A stretch of 64,000 nt of DNA from Lamellibrachia columna (taxonomy: Eukaryota > Annelida > Polychaeta > Sabellida > Siboglinidae), in assembly GCA_963662155.1 (NCBI GenBank), contig OY759271.1:1095001-1159000 (forward strand), read 5' to 3'. This document shows positions 1 to 10,963 of this stretch, piece after piece. The notes beneath the pieces are model-generated. The model ran no database searches. It was not told the origin of the DNA and was given only the letters and a program-made list of their open reading frames with translations. How positions within the stretch are numbered: the first letter of the stretch is position 1; each line of letters starts with the position of its first letter. A program made the position numbers and the translations under genes.

Positions 1-186
1 GTTGATTGGCTCTAAAAATGTCACGACCAAAACAAAGGCTGTTGATTGGCTCAAAAAGTGTCACGACCAAAATAAAGGCTGTTGATTGGCTCAAAAAGTG
101 TCACGACCAAAATAAAGGTTGTAGATTGGCTCTAAAAGTGTCACGACAAAAATAAAGGTTGTGATTGGCTATAAAAGTGTCACGGT
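1..186. repeat. 40-bp tandem repeat, about 4.6 copies
   Basis: Units begin at 1, 41, 81, 121 and 161 with GATTGGCT...GTGTCACGACC. The last unit is truncated. It lies in intron 9 of the receptor gene; the rest of 187-623 shows no exon or known element. Confidence 0.95.
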
Positions 187-623
187 TAAACAGTCACGTT
201 TATGACACGAATATCCTGCCATAACCAGACTTCATGACCCAACAGGATAATTCATGTATTGTGCTGCCATCTGCCGTATAACGACGCAGTGAGAGAGACA
301 AGTGGGAAACGATGCACATGGGAAGTTGCAGGCGAAGGACATAATCAGTGATATTATAAAATGGGTATATGTGGGAAGGAGAACGGAAGGGATGGGAACA
401 CCTAAACATGCATGTGACAGGGAATAAGGACGGCGGATGCGAATGAGACACGGAGCCAAACCATGATAGATACTTGTACATGGTTGTAATTATAACGAGA
501 TAACGGAAGAATAGTGCGAGGAAGAATAGTGCGAGGAATGTGGTTGCAAGGGATACAGAGACGTGGGCTGGGAGCTGGGAGCAGGACAAGGAGGTGAGGT
601 TGGTAGGTCTTGTATGTCAGTAC

Positions 624-797
624 CCGGATGTCTTCCGGGTCCATCTCGGACAGGTTGATCTCTCCCACGTCGACGTCGCCGTTTGAGTTGATGGCCGTCC
701 GCAGCTTGAGCGACTCCGGCAGGATGTTGTCGTGCACATCGCCCGAGTACGTACGATTACGGTACGTCGTCTCCGGGGGTCGGTGGATGTACCACAA
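624..797 (-). CDS. GPR158/GPR179-like receptor, exon 9 (proximal cytoplasmic tail)
   Basis: 174 bp, 58 codons (residues 638-695), phase 0/0. Acceptor TTGTCACAG, donor CGG|GTACTG, a weak donor. It encodes LWYIHRPPETTYRNRTYSGD, a hydrophilic stretch, and finally GEINLSEMDPEDIR. The DPEDIR end matches the point in GPR158/179 just before the amphipathic helix that binds RGS7-type proteins. That helix is not found between 1 and 623, so the next exon and the stop codon lie beyond the left edge. Read-through into the intron would add about 50 unrelated residues and a stop; this is a possible alternative end but less likely. The acceptor directly abuts a 19-bp minisatellite. Confidence 0.9.
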
Positions 798-807
798 CTG
801 TGACAAC

Positions 808-996
808 GACACAGAATCACCGTCACGACGCAGAATCACCGTCACGACACAGAATCACCGGCACGACACAGAATCACCGTCACGACGCAGAATCACCGTC
901 ACGACACAGAATCACCGGCACGACACAGAATCACCGTCACGACACAGAATCACCGGCACGACACAGAATCACCGTCACGACACAGAATCACCGTCA
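808..996. repeat. 19-bp tandem repeat next to the exon 9 splice acceptor
   Basis: About ten copies of ACAGAATCACCGTCACGAC with GT/GG variants. On the gene's strand the array ends within about ten bases of the acceptor. Confidence 0.95.
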
Positions 997-1090
997 TATT
1001 AGGATAGCTGGCTGGCTAGTAGGACTGGTAAAACTGTTGGAAGGTTTTAGAATGTCACTGCTATTTTATATTTACTGTGATTCATATTGC

Positions 1091-1192
1091 AGCACGCACG
1101 CACGCTCGCACACACACGCGCACTTGCAAATATGCACACGAGCACGCGCACGCGCACGCACACGCACACGCACACGCACACGCACACGCACA

Positions 1193-1255
<63 letters not shown>

Positions 1256-1266
1256 GCACGCTCGCT

Positions 1267-1310
<44 letters not shown>

Positions 1311-1321
1311 CACACACACAG
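1091..1321. repeat. CA/CACG/CGCA microsatellite
   Basis: Compound tract of (CACG), (CA) and (CGCA) units. Long ORFs in all frames are artefacts of it. Confidence 0.98.
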
Positions 1322-2120
1322 AAATCATGTGTTTAATAAAAAAATAACTCTAGGCATGTTTATTTTATAAACTCGCTTCTGGTGCATTTCCATTTTGCTT
1401 TCGCAAATGTTCGGATCATTAAATATAAAAATATATGGTGCTTGTGGTAGGCCTATAGCGATTATAATCAAGTGGCATAACCTTCAGCTTCAGCACAGTT
1501 TTCGCGAACATAAACGGTTTTACCAATTTTTTAGTAATACAAAAAACTAAAACTGTACCAGATGCGTAATCATTATGCAATTAACTTTGCACTAAATGCT
1601 ACCACTGCGAAAACAATTTGGTCATTATGATGCAACTAAAGGTAGTTTACTGCTGAATAAAAGGTTCTTATATAGCGCGGACAGCGCTGTTTCCAGTCCC
1701 TGTTCATCCTTGGGAAGACCTGTTTATTCCAACCATTCCGCCATCTCAACTTCTCTGGGAAGCATGCAGCCACGCTGCAATTACTGTGCGAAGATTATTC
1801 GTTCAGATATCCATCTCTGTATGTTGCCAGGTACTCATTTATACAGCTGAGTGAATGTGGGATGAACAAAATTGCCAACGCTTCGAAACGACAGCAAGAA
1901 GATGCGAACCCGGGTTCTCTCGATGAGACCCCCACGTTCTAACCACTACGCTACCGCGCACCACAGAATGCATGTGTCATCGTAGACCGAGTGTCAAAGA
2001 GGTGTTGAATGGATTAAAAGAACGGCAATCTGAGGTTAGGACACTTATAATGGATAAAATAGGACGACTGGAGACGACGGAATGATGAGCGTGAACGATA
2101 CTGGATAGAGCTGTACTAAC

Positions 2121-2226
2121 CTTCGGTCCTACTACCAGAAGTAGGGTAACTGTGACGGTGATTTGGCATCGCAGGAAACACATCAGAAATAGGTAGTCTG
2201 GGTGAATAGTAAGCCACACAAAATGC
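2121..2226 (-). CDS. GPR158/GPR179-like receptor, exon 8 (TM6-TM7)
   Basis: 106 bp, one base plus 35 codons (residues 603-637). Acceptor TTTGTTTCAG, donor AAG|GTTAGT. It reads HFVWLTIHPDYLFLMCFLRC and then QITVTVTLLLVVGPK. The TM7 block has the family's T-V-T-V-T-x-x-L-L-x-x-x-P-K pattern. Exon 7 ends 252 bp upstream, and exon 9 begins in the phase left here. Confidence 0.93.
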
Positions 2227-2478
2227 CTGAAACAAACCACAAACTAAAGCAATGAGGGTAATCATGTTGGCATTGTGACGTCATAAATTATTCATAAATC
2301 CAATTACCAAAACAACACGTTATTCACACAATCTGGCAGTAATATTTGATGTTTGCTCGAAGATCCTTTCCTCTTCAAATGTGTTCATTATCATAGTTTG
2401 CATTATTGTTTTATTAATTATTAATGGACGGACAAGCACACCGACAGGCGTGCAATGTTTGATCCTGGCATGGGTTAC

Positions 2479-2617
2479 CTGATAATGTGGAAGGCTGCTG
2501 AGACAATTGTCTCGTTGTAGATGGCCCAGGAGATGTACTTGGCTTCCCGGTAATCGGACGGGGCAGCGCGGATGCAGTAACACCAGTAGATACCATAGCA
2601 CAGGAACAGAAATTCGC
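2479..2617 (-). CDS. GPR158/GPR179-like receptor, exon 7 (TM5 and start of TM6)
   Basis: 139 bp: two bases, 45 codons, two bases (residues 556-601). Acceptor GTTGCAG, donor ATCAG|GTAACC. It reads EFLFLCYGIYWCYCIRAAPS (TM5), then DYREAKYISWAIYNETIVSA, AFHII. This is among the best-conserved blocks in the family (vertebrates: EFLFLLWGVYLCYAVRTVPS, then ExxYMAVAVHNELIISAIFH). The trailing AG is completed by G of exon 8 to give Arg, as in the family's FHTIR. Confidence 0.95.
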
Positions 2618-3165
2618 CTGCAACGTCGTAAGGTAGTTATCACATATATGAACCTGGCCCACTCGACGACGTCTACCACGATATCGTCAAGAGTTCTACT
2701 CGATCTCTCCTATCACAACTTCGAGAACAACCCCTATTCGACGCCTACTATCATATGTTTGCTATATACAATCAAATATATCCTATGCACTTGGAAACAT
2801 AGCCCGCGTGAGTGGCTCAGAAAGCTTGTTGAAAATGGAAGCCTTCCAGTTGCATTTCATGTCTCTTGCCCACATTTTTCAAGGTTCTGTTTGAATATGA
2901 CACGAAATCTATTCGGCAAAGTTATTTCACCTGCCCACGATTGAAATACTCTTAATTACAATACACATATTAGAAACCACGTTGATGTCACATTTCCGAA
3001 GAACTCCATATTATATGGAAGCAATTACCGGTGTGTCAATTGCTAAATCAAATGTTTACAAGGCACCAATATCAGTATCATGTGTTGTACAACTACCCCA
3101 TGCACACCACCCATGGCGACTTCATGGGTGACGTGCACTGATCATCCAGTCACATCATTCCATCA

Positions 3166-3525
3166 CTGTCTATATCCAGGCAATTGCTTATACAGATGAA
3201 TGAACTGTCTATATTCAGGCACATGTTTACACAGTTGTGTGAACTGTCTATATCCAGCCATTTGTCTACATAGCTGATTTAACTGTCTATATATCCAGGC
3301 ACTTGTTTACACAGTTGAGTGAACTGTCTATATCCAGGCACTTGTCTACACAGCAGAGTGAAATGTCTATGTCCAGGCACTTGTTTACACAGCTGAGTGA
3401 ACTGTCTGTATTCAACCACCTTTCTACACAGCTGAGTGAACTGTCTATATCCGGGCACTTGTCTATGCAGCTGATTGAACTGTCTATCCACAGGCACTTG
3501 TCTCCACAGCTGAGTGAGTTGGGGC
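3166..3525. repeat. 39-bp tandem repeat, about 9 copies
   Basis: Units carry TGAACTGTCTATATCCAGGC followed by ACTTGTCTACACAGCTGAG with many substitutions. Divergence between units suggests an old array. Confidence 0.92.
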
Positions 3526-3825
3526 AGTGGGAACTGAACGAAAGTTATCAGCTTCCACACATATGAGTATTAACATTCTGGAACAGCTCAATATTTAGTT
3601 AAATTTATAACGCACATGTTATCATTTTGTGCTACATTTCAATGTTGTTGTCAGGCGTCACAAATTCATCCATTGGAATATGTTTACTTTCCGTAACTAT
3701 TGCGACGTGGCGATATGCGATATATTCACTTAGGTATGTATGGAGTTATTTACCATGTACATTACGCCTCTTGGTGACATTATCAGGAAACACGATCTTA
3801 ACTTTCAGCCGTACGCCTTATTTCA

Positions 3826-4760
3826 GGTACATGCGATCAGGCATATGCGTTAGACAGGCTCCAGTATTGTCTGTGTGAGGTCGACGCCTGGACGCATCAA
3901 AATCGCTTCATGCTGAACGGTAACAAAACCGAGGTGGTAGTGTTTGGCACTAAACAGAAGTTGTCGGTGTCGCCAATACCGGTGGCGAGGAACCTTGGAA
4001 TTGCATACGACTGACCGTGAGCATGGAAAACCACGTGAACGCGGTGTGTCGCGGTGCGTACCTGCAGCTTCACAACACTAGCCGCATTAGAAGATGCCTT
4101 ACACGAGACGTCACTAAGACTCTGGCGCACGCATTTGTTATTTCTAAATTAGCTTACGGAAATGCGCTGGTCTCCGGCCTTCCGCGTAACTTACTTCGTA
4201 AACAACAACGTGTACAAAACATGGCGGCAAGGATTATCTTGTATCCACCCAGAACAAATAACGCCAGTTCGGGATTTGCTCTGGTTACCCTTTCACCGCA
4301 GGATGGAGTTTAACATTCTCCTGCTTGTCTACCTTAGCTTACATGATATGGCTCCACGGTATTTAGCGGACTTGGTGAATAGCCACTCCGCCACGCGTTC
4401 ACTGCGGTCAGCCGAACAACACTTACTTGTGATACCGAGGAGTTAACTCAAGTGTTATGGGACCGCTCCCTTAATGTTGTTTCGCCCGTGCTTTGTAATG
4501 CGCTACCAGAGACACTTAAACTATGTAATTCAACAGCGTCTTCCAGGAAAGCCCTAAAACATTCCTATTCCGTCAAGAATATTGTTTGAACAATAGACAT
4601 TTAAAAATAATTTTTTACCTTTTGTCATTTAACTCATTTAAATTGTTTTTAGGTAAAATAATTGTATTTAGCTATATTGAGTTACATTTTTATTCCTAAT
4701 TTAATTACTTGTAATTAGTCTGCCTATAAATAAATTGTATTACTCAATTTCATTTTGTAC
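3826..4760 (+). pseudogene. L2/CR1-type non-LTR reverse transcriptase, 3' fragment
   Basis: Broken frames encode a typical C-terminal part of an L2-like reverse transcriptase: DAWTHQNRFMLNGNKTEVVV, then VARNLGI, then ENHVNAVCRGAYLQLHNTSR, IRRCLTRDVTKTLAHAFVIS, KLAYGNAL, QRVQNMAARII, and after a frameshift ITPVRDLLWLPFHRRMEF and YLADLVNSHSATRSLRSAEQ. The palm motifs are missing, so this is a 5'-truncated copy. It ends near LFRQEYCLNN followed by an AT-rich 3' UTR. Antisense to the host receptor gene. Confidence 0.8.
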
Positions 4761-4942
4761 TGACTTTATTTAAACTATGAATGTTAAACAACACAATAAC
4801 TTGAAAGTTGTAACATGATTAATAAACTATCTAGGCAGAAAGATACGTCTTTGTTCACTTAAATAAAAGCGTCACATTTTAAAATGTTGCAACGGAAGAG
4901 GAAGTTGAATTCTGGTCTGCGCATTCTTGTTACATCACGTAC

Positions 4943-5178
4943 CTGTCTCGATGACGTAGTTCCACCAATGCGATATGCAGCTGTAGTACTGCAGGCTGTC
5001 GGACGTCCATCCGATCTCTAGTATGCTCTCGTCGTCCTTCAAGTTGTCCATGGTGACAGCCGTCCACGCGGCCATGTAGCCGACGACGACGACGACGATG
5101 CCACACAGGTAGACGACGAGGTCCTTGTCTCGGATTTCTACGCGGTGAGCCTTGCGCGACTGGAACTCGGCTAGTATC
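4943..5178 (-). CDS. GPR158/GPR179-like receptor, exon 6 (intracellular loop 2, TM4, extracellular loop 2)
   Basis: 236 bp: one base, 78 codons, one base (residues 477-555). Acceptor CTATCCAG, donor ACAG|GTACGT. It reads ILAEFQSRKAHRV (intracellular loop 2; family RVLxxFLSRxAQR), then DLVVYLCGIVVVVVGYMAAW (TM4; family ends in FxIxWTS, here AAWTAV), then an acidic loop, YYSCISHWWNYVIET (loop 2 Cys and start of TM5; family CLIDRWDY). The final G joins GC of exon 7 to give Gly. The open frame continues upstream into the intron, but phase and similarity fix the acceptor here. Confidence 0.92.
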
Positions 5179-6093
5179 CTGGATAGCATACGGCGTCGGT
5201 TTATTAATCGTATCGGTGTAGTAGATATGATATTACAAATATATCCTGTCAGACTTGTAGAGCACAATAGGAATTGTTTGTTTTTTGTTTGTTGCATAAA
5301 CATTATACAAATAAGTCTTAATAATATCTTATTGTGTTTCGCCTTAGGGCACTGACCGTAAGAGGAAAGTCGCAAATCGCTGATAATAGCTAATATTTTG
5401 TTTGAATCATTCAATAGGTCATACATATCAGCTCACAGTAATGTCTGGCTCAGTCTACTGATTCAGGCAAAGAAGTGGTAGTCATGTCTGAGTCATCGCT
5501 GTCAATATTTGAAAGTCCACCTTGAAATGTTGCTAGCTAATCGCTGCTAATAGTTGGTCGTCAACAACGAGTCTGTCTGTGGATAACTAATCGCAGGCAA
5601 CATTGGTATTTCACATTGGGTCAGTCTGTGGCTAATGCACATAACTGCTAATTGTAGGTTGTTATGCTTGATCCCAGATCCCAATCCCTTATATGGCATA
5701 TTATACGGACAAAAAGTTCTGTATTGGTTAGTATGCGGCTAATACACATGACCTTTAATTGTAGTTAGTCCTGTATTGGTTAGTGTGCAGCTAATACACA
5801 TCACTGTTAGTCGTAGGTAGTCCTGTATTGGTTAGTGTGCAGCTAATACACATCACTGTTAGTCGTAGGTAGTCCTGTATTGGTCAGTGTCCGGCTAATG
5901 CACATGGCTGCTAATTGTAGGTACAGTCAGGGTCATTATGCGGCTAATAGGCCCTATACGTACCTGCTAATTGGGGTTATTTTTGTCCGGATCAATCGGT
6001 GAGCTGTTTAGAATTAAATGACCCTCCCGCATTTGCTAAATCCTGCCCCCGTTCTCATTTCATAAAATGTCGCAAAAGCTAAAAACACCTCAC
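5179..6093 (-). other. Intron 5 of the receptor gene
   Basis: 915 bp, donor GTGAGG, acceptor CTATCCAG. Besides the 52-bp repeat at 5714-5925, nothing is recognised. Confidence 0.7.
5714..5925. repeat. 52-bp tandem repeat, about 4 copies
   Basis: Units beginning TAGTCCTGTATTGGT at 5766, 5818 and 5870, with a more diverged unit on each side. More distant copies of the GCTAAT...CAC motif occur from about 5530 on. Confidence 0.85.
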
Positions 6094-6203
6094 CTATATA
6101 TTTTCAGTATGAGTCCACCGTAGACAATTGCAAAACCAACTTCTCGTAACCATGGCACCAGCAGGCACGTGACGCAGGTGGGAGCAAAATATTGCACGAT
6201 CAC
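6094..6203 (-). CDS. GPR158/GPR179-like receptor, exon 5 (TM3)
   Basis: 110 bp, 36 codons plus two bases (residues 441-476), with acceptor GGTTGCAG and donor AG|GTGAGG. It encodes VIVQYFAPTCVTCLLVPWLR followed by EVGFAIVYGGLILKIY, the extracellular loop 1 and TM3. The pattern matches the GPR158/179 block (C, then W, then GFAxVYGxxxLK). One of the two Cys just before TM3 is expected to pair with the Cys of extracellular loop 2 (YYSC in exon 6), the conserved class C disulfide. It ends AG and takes G from exon 6, giving Arg. Confidence 0.92.
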
Positions 6204-6522
6204 CTGCAACCGAAACGTGCACCATCATCACAATCAAGTCAACATCACCACCATAACGTGTCAATCCTGCCATACGAACAGACAATAAAGTAATGTATGT
6301 AGACATCAATTTACGGTTCGTATCTCACGCCAGCGTGAGCGCGTTTGTGTGTGCGGGCGCGTGTGCATGCGTGTGTGTGAGTGTTTACGTGCGTGTGTGG
6401 GGACAATCTAGAATATACCCAATTATTAGCCGCTAGAGGTGCTGTGTGCAGAGGCATTTTTGAAATTTTATAAATACATCTACATATCACACAAAAACGG
6501 TATTAAACATACACAAACTTAC

Positions 6523-6591
6523 CGTTGAATATAAAAGCAATGATCCAAAGATGATGAATTCTAATAATACCCACATGCTCGACTTTATTAC
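6523..6591 (-). CDS. GPR158/GPR179-like receptor, exon 4 (TM2)
   Basis: A 69-bp exon of 23 codons (residues 418-440), phase 0/0, bounded by CTTTCAG and GTAAGT. It encodes VIKSSMWVLLEFIIFGSLLL and then YST. The family TM2 reads similarly (SxxxLLETILFGSLLLY in vertebrates). It is a micro-exon that no ORF search would report; it was found because exons 3 and 6 left TM2 and TM3 missing. Position, phase and sequence all agree. Confidence 0.9.
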
Positions 6592-6696
6592 CTGAAAGTA
6601 ATAAGAATCATTACTAACCAGTATCATGTATTTTTCAAAATGTAATTAATACCCTTCAAATTTAACATTTTAAATCAAGATTGATACCCAAACCAA

Positions 6697-6745
6697 CACA
6701 TTCCACGTTGCGTGTGGACAAGGAAGTAATTGGCTCATCCAAATC
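6697..6745 (-). other. Possible CR1 3'-end remnant
   Basis: The stretch TGTGGACAAGGAAGTAATTG plus GCTCATC resembles the 3' UTR of the CR1 family seen elsewhere in the window (TGGACAAGGAAGCCATTGGC). It is very short, so homology is uncertain. Confidence 0.3.
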
Positions 6746-7207
6746 CCTAGGGCTAGAGTATTGTATTGTCTTAATTCTCTACGCGAGTACAAACCCCTCC
6801 TTTCTTTCCTTAATACAGAGATTTAAAGATCAGCGCTCGTTTTGTATTTATTTTCAGAGAGCAAATTTTAAAGATCAGTGCTTCTGTCTAATCTTAATGC
6901 ATCGATTGTATGCAACCGTTAACGTGTCGGCCGTGTATCTTTCTGTGAAGCCACAATGAAGCCAATAAGAACATTCACATTGAAACAGCGTTTGTTGGGA
7001 AGACGCTGTGCTGCGTGCAGTACATGTTGGGAAGACGCTGTGCTGCGTGCAGTACATGGGCAAAGTGCAATGTGCAACACAAGGAATGCAAACTAAATTC
7101 AGCTTTTGCAAAAAAATTAAACGACCTGGTTATTTGTCAAAAAATAACCCATGATAACTGGACCACTGCAATGCGTGACGTATTCACCCCGGAAGTGACG
7201 CACTTAC

Positions 7208-7546
7208 TTTCGTTTTGCGCATGCGCACGATGACGAAGGCGACGACAGCGGCCACCGTTATGCAGAAGCTCTGTATACCGAGCGGTATGCACCGCAGCAT
7301 GACGTCATACTCCGCGAAGCACGGACTGTCGGAGCTGCAGTTGAGACAGCCCTGGGCGCACTGAAGACACTGGAAGCTGCGGTCGTAGGCGTCGGAGATG
7401 TTCAGTTGGCGGTCGAGAAAGCTCCGTTCGACGTCGGCCCCGTCGAAGAAGCCGTGATGGGAGTTGGTGGCCGGCATGTAGAAGCCGGGAAGACAGTGGC
7501 AGCGGTAGGCGCCTCTCCGTAGTCCCATGCCAGGTACCTCTCGACA
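7208..7546 (-). CDS. GPR158/GPR179-like receptor, exon 3 (EGF-like region and TM1)
   Basis: 113 codons (residues 305-417), phase 0 at both ends, acceptor ACACAG and donor AAA|GTAAGT. It opens with C-R-E-V-P-G-M-G-L-R-R-G-A-Y-R-C-H-C-L-P-G-F-Y, the EGF-like cysteine pattern of the GPR158/179 stalk. A second cysteine cluster follows (QCLQCAQGCLNCSSDSPCF), the signature that precedes TM1 in the family (CxxC...DDSPCF). Sequons NIS and NCS are present. The last part, IPLGIQSFCITVAAVVAFVIV, is TM1, and MRKTK forms the start of the first intracellular loop. The whole stretch is also open upstream of the acceptor, but only this acceptor gives phase agreement with exon 2. Confidence 0.93.
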
Positions 7547-7990
7547 CTGTGTACAACGCCACAGTCCGTTAAAGGTCCCGCCTCAATTCGCTCGTCTCAT
7601 TTCAAAATCGTTTTGCGAAAAATCAAACCTACCTAGTATCCACTACGACAGTTTAGCTTTTTGTGCAACTTTATTTGTGTAGTTTTGGTTAAATCACCAG
7701 ACGCTCTATTAAAATATTTTATGTTTGGCCAAGCATCAGTTGGAGTTATCGACTCTCTTTTGCTCTTGCGAAAGACAGGTGATCGACATGTTCAATGGGT
7801 TGTAGGGTAAAGGTCGGCTCCGTAAAGACTTTGTAAGTTACCAGACCTAACGACCAAAGTCAATTCTTTCGACAATTAAACAAAAATACGCATTTTATAA
7901 TAAATCGACAGCACGTATTATTTAAACTATTCAGCAACGAGCCAGATTCGCGATGAGCTACAACACATGAGGATGGACTTTTACAGGTAC

Positions 7991-8100
7991 ACTGGCTGGT
8001 CACTGGCTGGTCACTGGCTGGTCACTGGCTGGTCACTGGCTGGTCACTGGCTGGTCACTGGCTGGTCACTGACTGGTCACTGGCTGGTCACTGACTGGTC
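7991..8100. repeat. 11-bp tandem repeat, about 10 copies
   Basis: Near-perfect tandem copies of CTGGTCACTGG, with two CTGA variants near the right end. Confidence 0.95.
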
Positions 8101-8186
8101 GTGCTTATCGTACATACGTGTTGCATAGTACAAGCTATAATACATTCTAATATCTTCACCACCCAAATGCGTGTTAATGAACGACA

Positions 8187-8300
8187 GGTTGTTAATATAG
8201 TTTGACCGTTATCTGCTTAATTTGAATGCTTTGCCCCGACCACCATGCTTACACTGCGCGCTCAACAGCAAGGTCGATATTCGTAAACAGAAAAAGGTCT
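8187..8300. repeat. Dispersed repeat, copy 1
   Basis: Contains GTTAATATAGTTTGACCGTT, then GCTTAATTTGAATGCTTTG, then CAAGGTCGATATTCGTAAACAG. A clearly related stretch lies at 61140-61255. Family unknown; no coding capacity seen. Confidence 0.6.
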
Positions 8301-8509
8301 GTGACGATGTTAGGCAATACAAGGATTATACTATACAATATGAACGCCTGTTGTTAGATAATAAATATGTTGACGTCGCGACCGTTATTTCTACTGGCTT
8401 GATTGATTGATTGTATTGATTTTTACCTTGATTGATTATATTGATTAGGTACTCATTAGACAATCACGCAACTTTGGTGGAAGTCGTGTGGTGAATCTAT
8501 GATTGCTTC

Positions 8510-10364
8510 ATTTAACATGCCACATGTTATGCACGTCATTGTGACACACACATTTAACATGCCACATGTTGTGCATGTCATTGTGACACACACATTTAAC
8601 ATGCCACATGTTATGCACGTCATTCTGACACACACATTTAACATGCCACATGTTATGCACGTCATTGTGACACACACATTTAACATGCCACATGTTATGC
8701 ATGTCATTGTGACACACACATTTAACATGCCACATGTTATGCACGTCATTGTGACACACACATTTAACATGCCACATGTTATGCACGTCATTGTGACACA
8801 CACATTTAACATGCCACATGTTATGCATGTCATTGTGACACACACATTTAACATGCCACATGTTATGCACGTCATTGTGACACACACATTTAACATGCCA
8901 CATGTTATGCACGTCATTGTGATACACACATTTAACATGCCACATGTTATGCACGTCATTCTGACACACACATTTAACATGCCACATGTTATGCATGTCA
9001 TTGTGACACACACATTTAACATGCCACATGTTATGCACGTCATTGTGACATACACATTTAACATGCCACATGTTATGCACGTCATTGTGACATATACATT
9101 TAACATGCCACATATTATGCCCGTCATTGTGACACACACATTTAACATGCCACATGTTATGCACGTCATTGTGACATACACATTTAACATGCCACATGTT
9201 ATGCACGTCATTGTGACACACACATTTAACATGCCACATGTTATGCACGTCATTGTGACACACACATTTAACATGCCACATGTTATGCACGTCATTGTGA
9301 CACACACACACACATTTAACATGCCACATGTTATGCACGTCATTGTGACACACACATTTAACATGCCACATGTTATGCACGTCATTGTGACACACACATT
9401 TATCATGCCACATGTTATGCACGTCATTGTGACACACACATTTAACATGCCACATGTTATGCACGTCATTGTGACACACACATTTAACATGCCACATGTT
9501 ATGCACGTCATTGTGACACATACATTTAACATGCCACATGTTATGCACGTCATTGTGACACATACATTTAACATGCCACATGTTATGCACGTCATTGTGA
9601 CACATACATTTAACATGCCACATGTTATGCACGTCATTGTGACACATACATTTAACATGCCACATGTTATGCACGTCATTGTGACACATACATTTAATAT
9701 GCCACATGTTATTCATGTCATTGTGACACACACATTTAACATGCCACATGTTATGCACGTCATTGTGACACACACATTTAACATGCCACATGTTATGCAC
9801 GTCATTGTGACACACACATTTAACATGCCACATGTTATGCATGTCATTGTGACACACACATTTAACATGCCACATGTTATGCACGTCATTGTGACACACA
9901 CATTTAACATGCCACATGTTATGCACGTCATTGTGACACATACATTTAACATGCCACATGTTATGCACGTCATTGTGACACATACATTTAACATGCCACA
10001 TGTTATGCACGTCATTGTGACACATACATTTAACATGCCACATGTTATGCACGTCATTGTGACACATACATTTAACATGCCACATGTTATGCACGTCATT
10101 GTGACACATACATTTAACATGCCACATGTTATGCACGTCATTGTGACACACACATTTAACATGCCACATGTTATGCACGTCATTGTGACACACACATTTA
10201 ACATGCCACATGTTATGCACGTCATTGTGACACATACATTTAACATGCCACATATTATGCACGTCATTGTGACACATACATTTAACATGCCACATGTTAT
10301 GCACGTCATTGTGACACATACATTTAACATGCCACATGTTATGCACGTCATTGTGACACACACA
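8510..10364. repeat. 42-bp minisatellite, about 44 copies
   Basis: Unit ACATTTAACATGCCACATGT continuing TATGCACGTCATTGTGACAC AC. The units are highly similar. A CACAC/CATAC variant is distributed in blocks (for example 9500-9700 and 9930-10330), and one unit near 9300 has six extra bases of CA. Because 42 is a multiple of three and the unit lacks stops in several frames, frames of 407-683 codons appear on both strands; they are not genes. The array sits in intron 2 of the receptor. Confidence 0.98.
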
Positions 10365-10857
10365 ACTGTCGATTGCGCGTTTATGTCCATCGTTGACTCA
10401 CAAACCAATATTAATGTATATATGACGTCCATAGCAGTGTTCCTTGCGTTTTCAAAGGCAGAACGCACCACAGTAATGAGTCATGCTTGCGCTTGCAGAC
10501 ACTCTAATGATCAGCACGCCAACGACTCTGAACAGTGCAGTGCAGTATAACAACTGTTTCTATACAAATATATAATTAAATATCCTAACTTTTAGCAACG
10601 AACCCAAACGTTTATCCCATGAATAACGATACGAATTCGTTAGTTATCAACATACATCAAGTATCGATTTTACATTAAAATATTTTGATCAACCTGTATT
10701 GGGTAGTATTACCTTGTAATCTACATCACCAATACGGTGTTTTGTTATACAAAGTCAACGACCTTACAAATGAGTTGACATTACACAGCTTGTAAGAGCT
10801 TTGATCGCCCTGGTCTGTGAGTAGATGTAGAGTTATGTGTCACAACACGACGCTTAC
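10365..10857. other. Unannotated stretch between the 42-bp array and exon 2
   Basis: Unique-looking AT-rich intronic DNA. Nothing recognised. Confidence 0.5.
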
Positions 10858-10963
10858 CTCTGTCGTTTCCCGACAACGGTGCGTGTTAGCGAAGGCTCCG
10901 CTTCCGTTGGCACATTGGTCGATATCCATCTGTCTGAGATCGATATCCACAGCTACCACGCCC
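10858..10963 (-). CDS. GPR158/GPR179-like receptor, exon 2 (linker with DIDQC motif)
   Basis: Short exon, one base plus 35 codons (residues 270-304), too short for simple ORF calling. It reads G-V-V-A-V-D-I-D-L-R-Q-M-D-I-D-Q-C and then FANTHRCRETTE. This matches the end of the Cache domain and the start of the EGF-like region in GPR158/179 (family pattern VDIxLxxxDIDQC, then THxC). The acceptor is TTGTAG and the donor is GAG|GTAAGC. Its leading G completes the Lys codon left by exon 1, 46.5 kb upstream, and it ends in phase 0, as exon 3 requires. The Asp of DIDQC belongs to a segment reported to contribute to the glycine pocket in mammalian GPR158. Flanking introns carry unrelated tandem repeats. 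Confidence 0.9.

Larger units (their letters stand above)
798..2120 (-). other. Intron 8 of the receptor gene
   Basis: Holds a 19-bp minisatellite touching the exon 9 acceptor and a long CA/CACG microsatellite (1091-1321). Between about 1322 and 2120 the DNA is AT-rich and nothing is recognised. Confidence 0.7.
2618..4942 (-). other. Intron 6 of the receptor gene
   Basis: 2.3 kb with a 39-bp minisatellite (3166-3525) and an L2-type reverse transcriptase fragment (3826-4760) in antisense orientation. The stretches 2618-3165 and 3526-3825 show nothing recognisable. Confidence 0.75.
7547..10857 (-). other. Intron 2 of the receptor gene
   Basis: 3.3 kb between exons 3 and 2. More than half is the 42-bp array; the rest holds an 11-bp array and one copy of a dispersed repeat (8187-8300). 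No further exon is needed by the phase of its neighbours. Confidence 0.8.

Noticed and set aside
4935..5426. Continuation of receptor exon 6 upstream to 5426
   Set aside because: The frame is open, but the product beyond 5178 is unlike the family, and the phase from exon 5 fixes the acceptor at 5178/5179.
8499..10550. 683-codon plus-strand frame and two long minus-strand frames
   Set aside because: They are translations of the 42-bp array; the same DNA is open on both strands, as expected for a stop-free unit whose length is a multiple of three.
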